Shown here: one piece after another, positions 18,320 to 27,956 of the stretch
How positions within the stretch are numbered: position 1 is the stretch's first letter
Layout of the letters: each line of letters starts with the position of its first letter
Source of the DNA: an uncultured Bacteroides sp.
GTDB lineage: Bacteria > Bacteroidota > Bacteroidia > Bacteroidales > Bacteroidaceae
Direction of reading: 5' to 3'
DNA: 64,000 nt
Assembly: GCF_963666545.1 (NCBI RefSeq)
Contig: NZ_OY762899.1
Span: 3,224,001-3,288,000, forward strand
Translations under genes and position numbers: made by a program
The notes under the pieces: model-generated
What the model saw: only the letters and a program-made list of their open reading frames with translations
What the model was told of the DNA's origin: nothing
Database searches by the model: none

Positions 18320-19627
18320 ATGAAAAACAATAAATATATGAATTGGTTCTTTGCGGCTGTGATTATAGTTGCAGGTTTCTCAATGGCTGCCTGCGAAGAT
18401 GAGCCGGATAAGTATGAAGTTGCAGGAGGATTACCTACTGTCAAATATATACGGTCACCGCTTCCTCAAATTGCGGACTCCTTGTTAAGCGGAGCTTATA
18501 TGGCAAATACCGTATGCTTAGTCGGAGATAATCTGCGTAGCATTTACGAACTTTATTTCAATGATCAAAAGGCTGTTCTGAATACGAGTTACATTACCGA
18601 CCACACATTACTCATTGATGTGCCTAAAACCATTCCGACTAGAGTAACCGATAAAATCTATATGATAACAAAATCAAAAGACACTATCGCCTATGATTTT
18701 AAAGTTCTTGTACCGACTCCTGCTGTGAACTCCATGTCTTGCGAGTATGCTAAGCCGGGTAGTGAAGTAACGATTTATGGTGACTACTTTTTAGATGATC
18801 CTAATGTTCCGTTGACAATAACAATGCCTGGAAATATTGGAGTTACTGAAATTACCAATATTACGAAAACAGCGGTTAGTTTTATTATTCCGAATAATGC
18901 TCTTGATGGTTATATTAAAGTGAAATCTATTTATGGGACAGGACGTTCCAAATTTCAATATATGGATAAGCGCAATATTTTATTCGATTGGGATGGCTCT
19001 CATGGTGGTTTTGCTCTTGCTAACGGCTGGCGTAACGGTGTTGTTCGAAATTCAGATCCTGTAGGTATTGACGGTCCCTATCTTTATTTTGGAGGTGCTA
19101 TGGGAGGCGCAGTAGGCGCAACTTGGGCTGAAAATGAATTTTCATTCAATTATTGGCCCGGTTCAGTTAAGAATCCACCTAAGGAATATCCTGAATTATC
19201 TTCTTTGCCTGAATTTGCAGAAATGATAGAGAAATATGGAGTCAATCATTTGCAATTGAAGTTTGAAATCTATGTACCAACTTCCAACCCTTGGATGTCA
19301 AGTGCGTTGCAGGTTATTTTCTCTTCTAATGAAAATGTGACAATTAATACTGGGAATAATGGTTATTTTAGCAATACTGCTACGCCTCGTGGTTTGTGGA
19401 TTCCATGGAAAGATTCCGGCTCTTATGATACAGGCAATAAATGGCTGACAGTTTCTATGAAGCTATCAGAATTTAATAAAACTCATGATGGTAATAAGTC
19501 TGCCAATGCTTTGGATAAGAGTCGTATGACCGGACTTACCTTCTTTGTCTGGAATGGTGGTGTGCTTGGTACAGACTGTAATCCGATTATCTGTATAGAC
19601 AACATTCGTGTAGTACCTGTTGAATAA
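18320..19627 (+). CDS. Surface glycan-binding protein with IPT/TIG domains (SGBP-B type)
   Basis: 435 residues from MKNNKYMNW; an ATG 12 bases upstream is also possible. The lipobox MAAC is followed by acidic residues (EDEPDKYE), a surface-export type signal in Bacteroides. IPT/TIG-like domains include EYAKPGSEVTIYGDYFLDD. A C-terminal domain of about 210 residues (ILFDWDGSHGGFALANGW to IICIDNIRVVPVE) looks like the carbohydrate-binding module of SGBP-B proteins. It directly follows susD and probably captures mannan. Confidence 0.8.
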   Translation: MKNNKYMNWFFAAVIIVAGFSMAACEDEPDKYEVAGGLPTVKYIRSPLPQIADSLLSGAYMANTVCLVGDNLRSIYELYFNDQKAVLNTSYITDHTLLIDVPKTIPTRVTDKIYMITKSKDTIAYDFKVLVPTPAVNSMSCEYAKPGSEVTIYGDYFLDDPNVPLTITMPGNIGVTEITNITKTAVSFIIPNNALDGYIKVKSIYGTGRSKFQYMDKRNILFDWDGSHGGFALANGWRNGVVRNSDPVGIDGPYLYFGGAMGGAVGATWAENEFSFNYWPGSVKNPPKEYPELSSLPEFAEMIEKYGVNHLQLKFEIYVPTSNPWMSSALQVIFSSNENVTINTGNNGYFSNTATPRGLWIPWKDSGSYDTGNKWLTVSMKLSEFNKTHDGNKSANALDKSRMTGLTFFVWNGGVLGTDCNPIICIDNIRVVPVE

Positions 19628-19647
19628 CTTTAAAAACTAATAGTAAT

Positions 19648-21660
19648 ATGAATAAAACATATAAACTGTCGGCACTTTGGATGATGTGCTTGATGATCCT
19701 TAGCTGCTTGTCGTTTACGGCTTGTGATAATGAAGATGGGGAAGATACCAACCAGTATACAGGCGGCGTCAATTTGAATGTATTCGGGCCAAGTCCCGTA
19801 GCTCGTGGAGGCGAACTTCGTTTCTTGGGTAGTGGTATGGATAAAGTTACGGCTGTTGTTGTCCCGGGATCTGGCGAAATAACGGATATAAAGGTGATCA
19901 GTAGTACGGAGATTCGTGTAACGATACCTCAAACGGCACAACCTGGGTTAGTTATATTAAAAACTCCCAATGGCGATATTACGACAAAAACCAAATTGAC
20001 GTTCACGGAACCGATTAGCTTGGATGCAATAGCTCCTAATCCGATAAAAGCGGGTGCAGAATTGACGATTACTGGTGAATATTTGAATCTGATTAAAGAG
20101 GTGATCTTCGCTGATAATGTGATAGTGAAAAGTGATGTTTTCACTAAGCATGAGCGTAAAGAAATCAAATTAATCATTCCGAAGGAGGCCCAAACAGGTA
20201 AGATTATCATTTCCGATGGTGCTGAGATACCTAATTGGATCTATTCAAATGAAGCCTTGAATGTTATTTTACCTTCTGTAACTCAAACATTGGATCTGAC
20301 TTCCAAGAAGCCTGGTAATGTGATAACTATACAAGGTAAGGATTTGGATTTGGTAAAACAGATATTAATGCCAAATGGTGATAGCGTAGAGTTTACTCTA
20401 GAGGCAATGGATGTAGTTGCATCAACGAAGAGTGTTGGTAGCAGCTATAAACTTAGCTTTGTATTACCTCCAAATGCATCAAATGGTGCTGTCGTTATGG
20501 TTGCTTATTCGGGAGTGAAGGTAGCTATTGCGAATATTGGTATGGCGGTTCCTGCTTCTTTAGTGGCAACACCGGCAACGGATATCAAAACAGGTGATGT
20601 TATTAGTATTAAAGGTGTAAATATGGAGCTGGTAACATCTGTTGTTTTTCCGGGTGTAGCCGATGTTATCACTCCAAGTTCAAAAACTGCTACAGAAATT
20701 AAGGTTACCACGCCTGAAGGTGCCATTAGTGGAAATCTGGTATTGAATACAGCAAGCGGACATACTGCGTCTGTGCTTATATCTACATTGAAACCGGAGG
20801 TTATTGCTTATAATCCTTCATCGGTTGCAGCTGGTAGCGATGTTGTTTTGCAAGGTAAACATCTTGATTTGGTAGCTGCCGTTACTTTCGGAGGCAATAA
20901 GAAAGTAATCGTCACTCCTACCGGAAGTACTGAATTAGAAGTTAAGGTGCCGGTTGATGCTGAAAGTGGGGAAGTAACGCTGACGATGAAGAATGGTGAA
21001 ACGGTTAAATGTGCCTCTTTAGAGGTAACGAAACCTGTATTCTGTTATATACCTGTGCTTCCGAGCTCGGATACAGAAATTAAATCAGGCACTATTTTAT
21101 CAATAGGAATTCAGAATGGTGATAAGCTGACTAATGTTCAGGTGAATGGAAATAATGTTCAGTATATACTTCAAGGTTCTACGCTTAATATACTTATTCC
21201 TAATAATGCGAATGGTAATACTACCTTTAAGCTGATTTCGTCTAATGGAGAAGTGTCTTATATTATAAAAGTAATTTCTTCAGGGATCATTGAAACGGTG
21301 ATTATGGATAAAGTTCATGACTTGGGATCATGGGCAAATGAGGCGGCTGGCGGTGCGTTCCGCATATATAAGGAGTCATTTGAAGGAGTAAAGGCTGGTT
21401 CTATTATGAAATTCTATTTGACTGTAACAGTAGTTGAAGGTAAAATGCAGATTAATGATGCAAACTGGGGGCAATGGAAAGAAATCCTTCAGTTTAAGGA
21501 TAAAGATCAGACATCTTATGAAATGGGCTTAACTCAAGAATTCCTTGATAAAATAATGGCTACCGAAGACGGATGGTCGAAGACGGCTCTTATTATTCAA
21601 GGTCAGAATTTGGTTATCTCAAAAGTTTCCATCATTACTGGCGGAGCAACATCTAAATAG
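19648..21660 (+). CDS. Multi-IPT/TIG surface lipoprotein, probable mannan-binding protein
   Basis: 670 residues. The lipobox FTAC is followed by an acidic stretch (DNEDGEDTNQ). At least five IPT/TIG-like repeats can be seen, each with a G-S/T-EL-x-F/I-x-G pattern: ARGGELRFLGSGMDKVTAVV, IKAGAELTITGEYLNLIKEV, KKPGNVITIQGKDLDLVKQI, IKTGDVISIKGVNMELVTSV and VAAGSDVVLQGKHLDLVAAV. A distinct C-terminal domain of about 130 residues starts near VIMDKVHDLGSW. The role as an extended surface glycan-binding protein is inferred from architecture and operon position. Confidence 0.75.
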   Translation: MNKTYKLSALWMMCLMILSCLSFTACDNEDGEDTNQYTGGVNLNVFGPSPVARGGELRFLGSGMDKVTAVVVPGSGEITDIKVISSTEIRVTIPQTAQPGLVILKTPNGDITTKTKLTFTEPISLDAIAPNPIKAGAELTITGEYLNLIKEVIFADNVIVKSDVFTKHERKEIKLIIPKEAQTGKIIISDGAEIPNWIYSNEALNVILPSVTQTLDLTSKKPGNVITIQGKDLDLVKQILMPNGDSVEFTLEAMDVVASTKSVGSSYKLSFVLPPNASNGAVVMVAYSGVKVAIANIGMAVPASLVATPATDIKTGDVISIKGVNMELVTSVVFPGVADVITPSSKTATEIKVTTPEGAISGNLVLNTASGHTASVLISTLKPEVIAYNPSSVAAGSDVVLQGKHLDLVAAVTFGGNKKVIVTPTGSTELEVKVPVDAESGEVTLTMKNGETVKCASLEVTKPVFCYIPVLPSSDTEIKSGTILSIGIQNGDKLTNVQVNGNNVQYILQGSTLNILIPNNANGNTTFKLISSNGEVSYIIKVISSGIIETVIMDKVHDLGSWANEAAGGAFRIYKESFEGVKAGSIMKFYLTVTVVEGKMQINDANWGQWKEILQFKDKDQTSYEMGLTQEFLDKIMATEDGWSKTALIIQGQNLVISKVSIITGGATSK

Positions 21661-21696
21661 AAATTAAGGAAAACGGATTAAGAGAATAATAAAAAG

Positions 21697-21740
21697 ACTT
21701 GCTCAGTGGAATGCTACTACATTAAATTGAGCAAGTTTCT
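21697..21740 (+). terminator. Hairpin with T-rich tail between surface-protein genes and the GH26 gene
   Basis: The arms ACTTGCTCA (21697-21705) and TGAGCAAGT (21728-21736) are perfect complements, followed by TTTCTTTTATTT. No promoter of the TAnnTTTG type is seen before the next gene, so partial read-through is likely and the hairpin may lower expression of the downstream enzyme gene. Confidence 0.6.
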
Positions 21741-21797
21741 TTTATTTATGCAATCATAATGTCAGATGAGTAAAGAAAGTAATAAACGAATAAGACT

Positions 21798-23192
21798 ATG
21801 AAGAAAATATCATATAATCTTTTCTTTTTTTTCATTGGGTTTTTATTCATTACATCATGTAGTGGAGGGGATAATGAACCTGAAATATCAATGATGAAGG
21901 CTCCCGAAATGATAAACAGTAATCCAATGGACGGAGCAAAAGATCTTCCTTCAGGTGATATAACTATTGTTCTGACTTATAACCAGAATGTCACTTCTCT
22001 TTCTTCCGAACACAGCAAAGTCACCTTGGGAAGTGCTTCCATAATAAGCGTTTCAGCTGTTTTAACCAAAGTAACCATACGGGTTTCCGGTTTAGAAAAG
22101 GGAACAGATTACCAATTGATTGTACCTAAAGGTGTTATATTGGGACCAACAAAATTAGAAGCGCCGAAAGTTTCTATTACTTTCAGTACGGTGCCCAAAC
22201 AATCGATAACTAGTGCATTGTGTAGCCCCAATCCTTCAGCTCAAGCAATTAAAGTTTATGATTTTCTGAAAGAAAATTATGGTAAAAAGCTCATCTCAGG
22301 CACCATGGCCAATGTAAACTGGAACATAAATGAGGCTGAATGGGTGTACAAACATACGGGTAAATATCCTGCACTGAATGCTTTTGACTTTGTTCATTTG
22401 TATGCATCTCCTGCCAATTGGATTGATTACGGAAATACAACAGTGATTGAGAATTGGTGGAATAATAATGGGCTGGTTGCAGCAACATGGCATTGGAATG
22501 TTCCTCAATCAGAAGGTAGTAGCAATTATGGCTTTTATTATACCGGAAAAAATAATGGTACCGGAGAAACATCGTTTGATATCACTAAAGCTGTTCAAAA
22601 TGGTACGTCTGAAAATCTTCGTGTGAAAGCTGACTTGGATAAAATAGCAGATTATTTGTTACTTCTAAAAGCCAAGAATATTCCGGTTATCTGGCGTCCT
22701 ATGCATGAAGCTTCTGGTGGATGGTTTTGGTGGGGAGCCAAAGGAGCTACACTATTTAAAGCATTATGGCAACTAATGTTTGATACATTTAGAGAAAAAG
22801 GAGTGAATAATCTTATTTGGGTATGGACAGCACAAACCGGAGATAATGAATGGTATCCGGGCAATGAATATGTAGACATTATTAGCTGTGATATCTACAA
22901 CAAAACGGTGATCTCTCAATTGACAGATGAATACATCTCTTTAGCTCAGACTTATCCTAATAAGATTGTTACACTAAGTGAATGTGGCAACGTGGCTAAT
23001 ATGTCTTTGCAGTGGAATGCTGGTGCTACCTGGTCCTGGTTTATGCCATGGTACGACTATGATAGGACTAAAGAGGTTTCTGGTGCTGCTTTTAATGAAA
23101 CAACTCACCAATATGCTAACATTGTTTGGTGGAAAGATGCATTCAAACAAAGTGTGATACTTACCCGTGATCAGATGCCAAACCTGAAATAA
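21798..23192 (+). CDS. GH26 beta-mannanase, lipoprotein with N-terminal Ig-like domain
   Basis: 464 residues. The lipobox FITSC is followed by SGGDNEPE. An N-terminal Ig-like (Big_5-type) domain of about 100 residues is NPMDGAKDLPSGDITIVLTY to ITFSTVP. The GH26 barrel follows, with acid/base Glu in RPMHEASGGW (residue 304) and nucleophile Glu in TLSECGN (residue 395). The lipidated form with an acidic tail points to the outer membrane, probably the surface, where it would make the first cuts in mannan. Confidence 0.9.
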   Translation: MKKISYNLFFFFIGFLFITSCSGGDNEPEISMMKAPEMINSNPMDGAKDLPSGDITIVLTYNQNVTSLSSEHSKVTLGSASIISVSAVLTKVTIRVSGLEKGTDYQLIVPKGVILGPTKLEAPKVSITFSTVPKQSITSALCSPNPSAQAIKVYDFLKENYGKKLISGTMANVNWNINEAEWVYKHTGKYPALNAFDFVHLYASPANWIDYGNTTVIENWWNNNGLVAATWHWNVPQSEGSSNYGFYYTGKNNGTGETSFDITKAVQNGTSENLRVKADLDKIADYLLLLKAKNIPVIWRPMHEASGGWFWWGAKGATLFKALWQLMFDTFREKGVNNLIWVWTAQTGDNEWYPGNEYVDIISCDIYNKTVISQLTDEYISLAQTYPNKIVTLSECGNVANMSLQWNAGATWSWFMPWYDYDRTKEVSGAAFNETTHQYANIVWWKDAFKQSVILTRDQMPNLK

Positions 23193-23203
23193 TACTATCT
23201 TTG

Positions 23204-23247
23204 GATAAAATTGTACTTGTTTGGCTAACTTGCCAACCTTACATTTG
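23204..23247 (+). promoter_or_regulatory. Mannan-locus promoter 3: GATAAAAT element and -7 TACATTTG before the GH3 gene
   Basis: GATAAAATTGTACTTGTT (23204-23221) matches the susC-upstream copy in 17 of 18 bases. The -7 box TACATTTG is at 23240-23247, 36 bases after the element's first base, and a TTG (23217-23219) sits 20 bases before it. This gives the GH3-to-epimerase genes their own promoter. Confidence 0.7.
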
Positions 23248-23288
23248 TATCTGTGTAATATCAACCGTTTTGAAATAGATTATAAACC

Positions 23289-25586
23289 ATGAAAAATCTC
23301 TTAATTGCAATGGCAATGACACTCACGGTGGGCTCTGGTTCTGCCGATAAAAAAGAAATTTATAAAGATCCTTCCGCTCCGGTGAAAGATCGGGTGGAAG
23401 ACTTATTGGGTCGAATGACTCTTGAAGAAAAGGTCGGTCAGATGAATCAGTTTGTTGGCATTGAGCACATCAAAGCAAATAGTGCTGTCATGACTGCAGA
23501 TCAACTGAAGAATAATACGGCTAATGCTTTCTATCCGGGTGTTACGGATAAAGATGTTGAGAAGTGGACTGCACAAGGATTGATTGGCTCTTTCTTGCAT
23601 GTGCTAACGATTAAAGAGGCCAATTATCTTCAATCACTGGCGATGAAAAGTCGTCTTCAAATCCCAATCATCTTTGGTATTGATGCCATCCATGGGAATG
23701 CGAATGCACCGGATAACACGGTTTACCCCACTAATATAGGTTTAGCTTGTTCTTTTGATACCTTGATGGCCTACAAAATAGCCCGAGAGACGGCAAAGGA
23801 GATGCGGGCGATGAATATGCACTGGACGTTTAATCCTAATGTGGAAGTTGCTCGTGATGCCCGTTGGGGTAGAGTAGGGGAAACTTATGGGGAAGATCCG
23901 TATTTGGTTACTCTTATGGGAGTACAGTCGGTTAAGGGATATCAGGGCCAGTTGAATGGCAAAGAGGATGTTCTAGCTTGCATCAAACATTTCGTTGGAG
24001 GTAGTGAACCGATCAACGGTACAAATGGATCGCCTGCCGATTTGTCTGAACGGACTTTGCGCGAAGTTTTCTTTCCACCGTTTAAAGCCGGAGTAGAAGC
24101 GGGTGCTATGTCACTGATGACTGCCCATAACGAACTCAATGGTATACCTTGCCATAGTAATGAGTGGCTGATACAGGATGTGTTACGTGGAGAATGGAAG
24201 TTCCCGGGCTTCGTAGTAAGTGATTGGATGGATATAGAGCATATTCATGATTTGCATGCTACGGCTGAAAACATGAAAGAAGCTTTTTTCCAATCTATCA
24301 TGGCTGGTATGGATATGCACATGCATGGCATTCATTGGAATGAGATGGTTGTTGAATTGGTAAAGGAAGGACGCATCCCTGAATCCCGCATTGATGAATC
24401 TGTTCGTCGTATTTTGGATGTAAAGTTTCGTTTGGGGCTATTTGAACAACCTTTAGCCAATGAAGTTCAAAGCATGAAGATTCGTCTGTGCGACGAACAT
24501 CGTAAAACGGCTTTGGATGCTGCGCGTACTAGCATTGTGTTGCTCAAGAATGACGGATTGCTTCCTTTGGATGCAAAGAAATATAAGAAAGTTTTGGTAA
24601 CGGGGATTAATGCCAATGATATGAATATCTTGGGTGATTGGTCTGCTGTTCAGAAAGATGAAAACGTGACGACTATACTCGAAGGGCTGCAACAGGTGGC
24701 TCCTGATACTAAATTCAACTTTGTGGATCAAGGATGGGATCCTCGCAATATGGATCCCAAGAAGGTGGCCGAGGCTGTGGATCATGCCAAAGAAGCTGAT
24801 CTCAATATTGTGGTGGCGGGTGAGTATATGATGCGCTTTCGTTGGACGGATCGTACAGATGGTGAAGATACGGATCGCTCGGATTTAGATCTTGTCGGTT
24901 TGCAAAACGAACTCATTCAGAAGATTGCTGCTTCAGGAAAGCCAACGATCCTGATTTTAGTTAACGGACGTCCTCTTGGTGTAGAGTGGGCAGCGGAACA
25001 TCTTCCGGCTGTTGTGGAAGCGTGGGCACCGGGAATGCTTGGCGGTCAGGCAGTTGCCGAAATACTTTATGGTAAAGTGAATCCTTCTGCCAAACTAGCA
25101 ATAACCATTCCTCGCAGTGTGGGACAGTTACAAATGATTTATAATCATAAACCCTCTCAATATTTTCATCCCTATGCTGTGAAACCCAGCACACCGCTTT
25201 GGCCGTTTGGTTATGGTCTTTCTTATACTAATTATAAGTACACTGATTTAAAACTATCCGCTAAAGAGATAGCTAAAGATGGTAATGTGCAAGCAAGCGT
25301 AAAAATAACGAATACGGGTAGTAGAGATGGTGTTGAAATCGTACAACTCTATTTGCGTGATACTTATAGTAGCGTTACTCGTCCGGTGAAAGAGCTGAAA
25401 GATTTTGCTCGCGTATCTCTGAAGGCAGGCGAAAGTAAGGTTGTTGATTTCACTATTACTCCTGATAAACTAGGCTTCTACGATAAGAAAATGAATTGGA
25501 CTGTAGAATCGGGTGAGTTTAGCGTGATGGTTGGTGCTTCTTCTGCCGATGAGGATTTGCTCAAAGATACATTTATTGTAAAGTGA
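23289..25586 (+). CDS. bglX: GH3 beta-glycosidase (BglX-like; beta-glucosidase or mannosidase)
   Basis: 765 residues with an N-terminal signal region (MKNLLIAMAMTLTVGSGSA). The GH3 N-terminal barrel carries the nucleophile Asp in VVSDWMD (residue 312), the substrate-pocket KHFVGGSEP and GRVGETYGEDP. The C-terminal sandwich has GEDTDRSDLDL, and an FnIII-like domain ends the protein (VKITNTGSRDGVEIVQLYLRD). It resembles periplasmic BglX. In this locus it may release terminal glucose from glucomannan or mannobiosyl ends; activity cannot be fixed from sequence alone. It is followed after 6 bases by a GH26 gene. Confidence 0.88.
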   Translation: MKNLLIAMAMTLTVGSGSADKKEIYKDPSAPVKDRVEDLLGRMTLEEKVGQMNQFVGIEHIKANSAVMTADQLKNNTANAFYPGVTDKDVEKWTAQGLIGSFLHVLTIKEANYLQSLAMKSRLQIPIIFGIDAIHGNANAPDNTVYPTNIGLACSFDTLMAYKIARETAKEMRAMNMHWTFNPNVEVARDARWGRVGETYGEDPYLVTLMGVQSVKGYQGQLNGKEDVLACIKHFVGGSEPINGTNGSPADLSERTLREVFFPPFKAGVEAGAMSLMTAHNELNGIPCHSNEWLIQDVLRGEWKFPGFVVSDWMDIEHIHDLHATAENMKEAFFQSIMAGMDMHMHGIHWNEMVVELVKEGRIPESRIDESVRRILDVKFRLGLFEQPLANEVQSMKIRLCDEHRKTALDAARTSIVLLKNDGLLPLDAKKYKKVLVTGINANDMNILGDWSAVQKDENVTTILEGLQQVAPDTKFNFVDQGWDPRNMDPKKVAEAVDHAKEADLNIVVAGEYMMRFRWTDRTDGEDTDRSDLDLVGLQNELIQKIAASGKPTILILVNGRPLGVEWAAEHLPAVVEAWAPGMLGGQAVAEILYGKVNPSAKLAITIPRSVGQLQMIYNHKPSQYFHPYAVKPSTPLWPFGYGLSYTNYKYTDLKLSAKEIAKDGNVQASVKITNTGSRDGVEIVQLYLRDTYSSVTRPVKELKDFARVSLKAGESKVVDFTITPDKLGFYDKKMNWTVESGEFSVMVGASSADEDLLKDTFIVK

Positions 25587-25592
25587 GAGAAT

Positions 25593-26705
25593 ATGAAAAT
25601 AATAATAGTTGGCTTACTACTTGCCTCAAGTATGATTTCATTAGATAGTCTGGCTGCTAACGTCACTCCTGAATCTTTGCCTGATTCATTGCGAACACCT
25701 GAAACGCAACATCTGCTTACTAATCTGAAAAAGATAGCCGCTCAGGGCTTTATGTTCGGGCATCACGATGATCCTATCTATGGCATTGGATGGGAAGGCG
25801 ACGAAGGACGTAGTGATGTGAAAAGTGTCTGTGGAGACTATCCGGCAGTGATGTCTTTTGATCTGGGGCGGATAGAACTAGGTGGAGATAAAAATCTGGA
25901 TAAGGTTTCGTTTGAGAAAATACGCAAAGAGATCGTTGCTCAATACAATCGTGGTGGCATGAGTTCGCTCAGTTGGCATGTGGATAACCCTCTTACCGGC
26001 AAGGATTCTTGGGATGTAAGTGATACCACGGTAGTGGCTTCTATTCTTCCCGGAGGAGCAAATCATGAAAAGTTTCTGGGCTGGCTGGATGCGGTAGCCA
26101 ACTTTATGAATTCTATTGAAACAGAAAATGGTGTGAAAGTTCCCGTGCTTTTCCGTCCTTGGCACGAACATACAGGAAGCTGGTTCTGGTGGGGAGCAAA
26201 GCTTTGCACGCCCTCTCAATATAAAGCGTTGTGGAAGATGACCTATAATCGCATGCAAGAGAAAGGTGCGAACAATCTGTTATATGCATATTCTCCCGGG
26301 ACAGATCCACAGAATGGTGCAGAGTATTTGGAGCGTTATCCGGGAGATGATATCATTGATCTGCTTGGATTTGACTGTTATCAATTCGACAAACAAAAAT
26401 ACATGGATGAACTGGATCGGTCTCTCACCATCTTGACAGAGGTCGGCAAGGCACATGGTAAACCTATAGCCATCACGGAAACAGGATTTGAAACGATTCC
26501 GGATGCTACTTGGTGGACGGAAACCCTTTTTCCTGTAATTAGTCGCTATCCAATATGCTACGTGTTGGTCTGGCGCAATGCTCGTGAGAAACAAAATCAT
26601 TACTATGCGCCTTATCCGGGACAAGTGTCTGCTTTCGATTTTGTGAAATTCTACGAGAAACCTCAGACCTTATTTGTGAAAGACGTGATTCATTTGTATG
26701 ACTAA
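25593..26705 (+). CDS. GH26 beta-mannanase, probable mannobiose-producing enzyme
   Basis: 370 residues with a cleavable-type signal peptide (MKIIIVGLLLASSMISLDSLAA) and no lipobox, so likely periplasmic. GH26 markers include FMFGHHDDPIYGIGWEGD, the acid/base Glu in RPWHEHTG (residue 192), nucleophile Glu in ITETGFE (residue 296) and TWWTETLFP. Together with the next three genes it matches the Bacteroides fragilis set in which a GH26 enzyme makes mannobiose for the epimerase-phosphorylase route; that assignment rests on recalled gene order. Confidence 0.9.
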   Translation: MKIIIVGLLLASSMISLDSLAANVTPESLPDSLRTPETQHLLTNLKKIAAQGFMFGHHDDPIYGIGWEGDEGRSDVKSVCGDYPAVMSFDLGRIELGGDKNLDKVSFEKIRKEIVAQYNRGGMSSLSWHVDNPLTGKDSWDVSDTTVVASILPGGANHEKFLGWLDAVANFMNSIETENGVKVPVLFRPWHEHTGSWFWWGAKLCTPSQYKALWKMTYNRMQEKGANNLLYAYSPGTDPQNGAEYLERYPGDDIIDLLGFDCYQFDKQKYMDELDRSLTILTEVGKAHGKPIAITETGFETIPDATWWTETLFPVISRYPICYVLVWRNAREKQNHYYAPYPGQVSAFDFVKFYEKPQTLFVKDVIHLYD

Positions 26706-26740
26706 CCCAATTAATTAAACAACGATAAAAGTAATCAATT

Positions 26741-27931
26741 ATGAGTCAGTTTAATGATAATATGACTAAACTACTAGCCGAACACGAGGCTTTCCTGTCT
26801 CGGAAGAATGAGCCTTCAATAAAGGGAAACGGAGTGGTTACCCGCTATGAGTATCCCGTGCTTACTTCCGAACATACTCCTGTGTTTTGGCGATATGATT
26901 TGAATGAAAAAACAAACCCATACTTACTGGAACGAATTGGAATGAATGCTACGATGAATGCCGGCGCCATAAAATGGAAGGAAAAGTATCTGTTGATGGT
27001 ACGTGTGGAAGGTTCCGATCGTAAATCATTCTTTGCAGTTGCCGAGAGTCCCAATGGAATCGACAATTTCCGCTTCTGGAATTATCCCGTAACGATGCCC
27101 GAAGATGTGATTCCTGCTACTAATATTTATGATATGCGTCTTACCGCACACGAAGACGGTTGGCTTTATGGCATCTTCTGTGCCGAGCGCCATGATGATA
27201 ATGCTCCGGCTGGTGATCTTTCATCTGCTACAGCTACTGCTGCTATTGCCCGTACCAAAGACCTTATAAACTGGGAGCGTCTACCGGACTTGAAGGCAAA
27301 GAGTCAGCAACGTAATGTCGTTTTACATCCGGAATTTGTGAACGGTAAGTACGCTCTTTATACTCGTCCGCAAGATGGTTTCATCGATACCGGTAGTGGT
27401 GGAGGAATCGGTTGGGCATTGGTTGACGATATCACTCATGCAGAGGTAAAAGAAGAAGTTATTATTGATCGTCGCTATTACCACACCATTAAAGAAGTGA
27501 AGAATGGTGAAGGTCCTCATCCAATCAAAACCTCTAAAGGTTGGTTGCACCTGGCACACGGAGTGCGAGGATGTGCTGCAGGCTTGCGCTACGTACTCTA
27601 CATGTATATGACTTCCCTTGAAGATCCGACTAAAGTGATTGCTTCTCCGGCCGGTTATTTATTGGCTCCACAAGGAGAAGAACGTATTGGCGATGTTTCT
27701 AATGTACTCTTCACGAATGGATGGATAACCGATGAAGACGGGAAAGTCTTTATCTACTATGCCTCTTCGGATACCCGTATGCATGTGGCTACTTCTACCA
27801 TCGATAAATTGGTTGACTACTGCATGAATACTCCTGAAGACAAATTGCGTTCTGCTGCTTCGGTGGAGGTGCTGAAGAAGATGATAAAGAGTAATTTAAC
27901 TCTTACTCCACAATTAGCAAACAATAAATAG
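26741..27931 (+). CDS. GH130 4-O-beta-D-mannosyl-D-glucose phosphorylase
   Basis: 396 residues, no signal peptide, so cytoplasmic. GH130 features: [19 protein letters not shown], the catalytic Asp region [20 protein letters not shown] and the phosphate-binding [10 protein letters not shown] / [19 protein letters not shown] / [11 protein letters not shown]. The length and N-terminus ([20 protein letters not shown]) fit subfamily 1. It converts mannosyl-glucose and phosphate into mannose 1-phosphate and glucose. The adjacent epimerase gene supplies the substrate, which supports the specificity. Confidence 0.92.
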   Translation: MSQFNDNMTKLLAEHEAFLSRKNEPSIKGNGVVTRYEYPVLTSEHTPVFWRYDLNEKTNPYLLERIGMNATMNAGAIKWKEKYLLMVRVEGSDRKSFFAVAESPNGIDNFRFWNYPVTMPEDVIPATNIYDMRLTAHEDGWLYGIFCAERHDDNAPAGDLSSATATAAIARTKDLINWERLPDLKAKSQQRNVVLHPEFVNGKYALYTRPQDGFIDTGSGGGIGWALVDDITHAEVKEEVIIDRRYYHTIKEVKNGEGPHPIKTSKGWLHLAHGVRGCAAGLRYVLYMYMTSLEDPTKVIASPAGYLLAPQGEERIGDVSNVLFTNGWITDEDGKVFIYYASSDTRMHVATSTIDKLVDYCMNTPEDKLRSAASVEVLKKMIKSNLTLTPQLANNK

Positions 27932-27956
27932 TAGATTCGTATCATATAAATAGACT

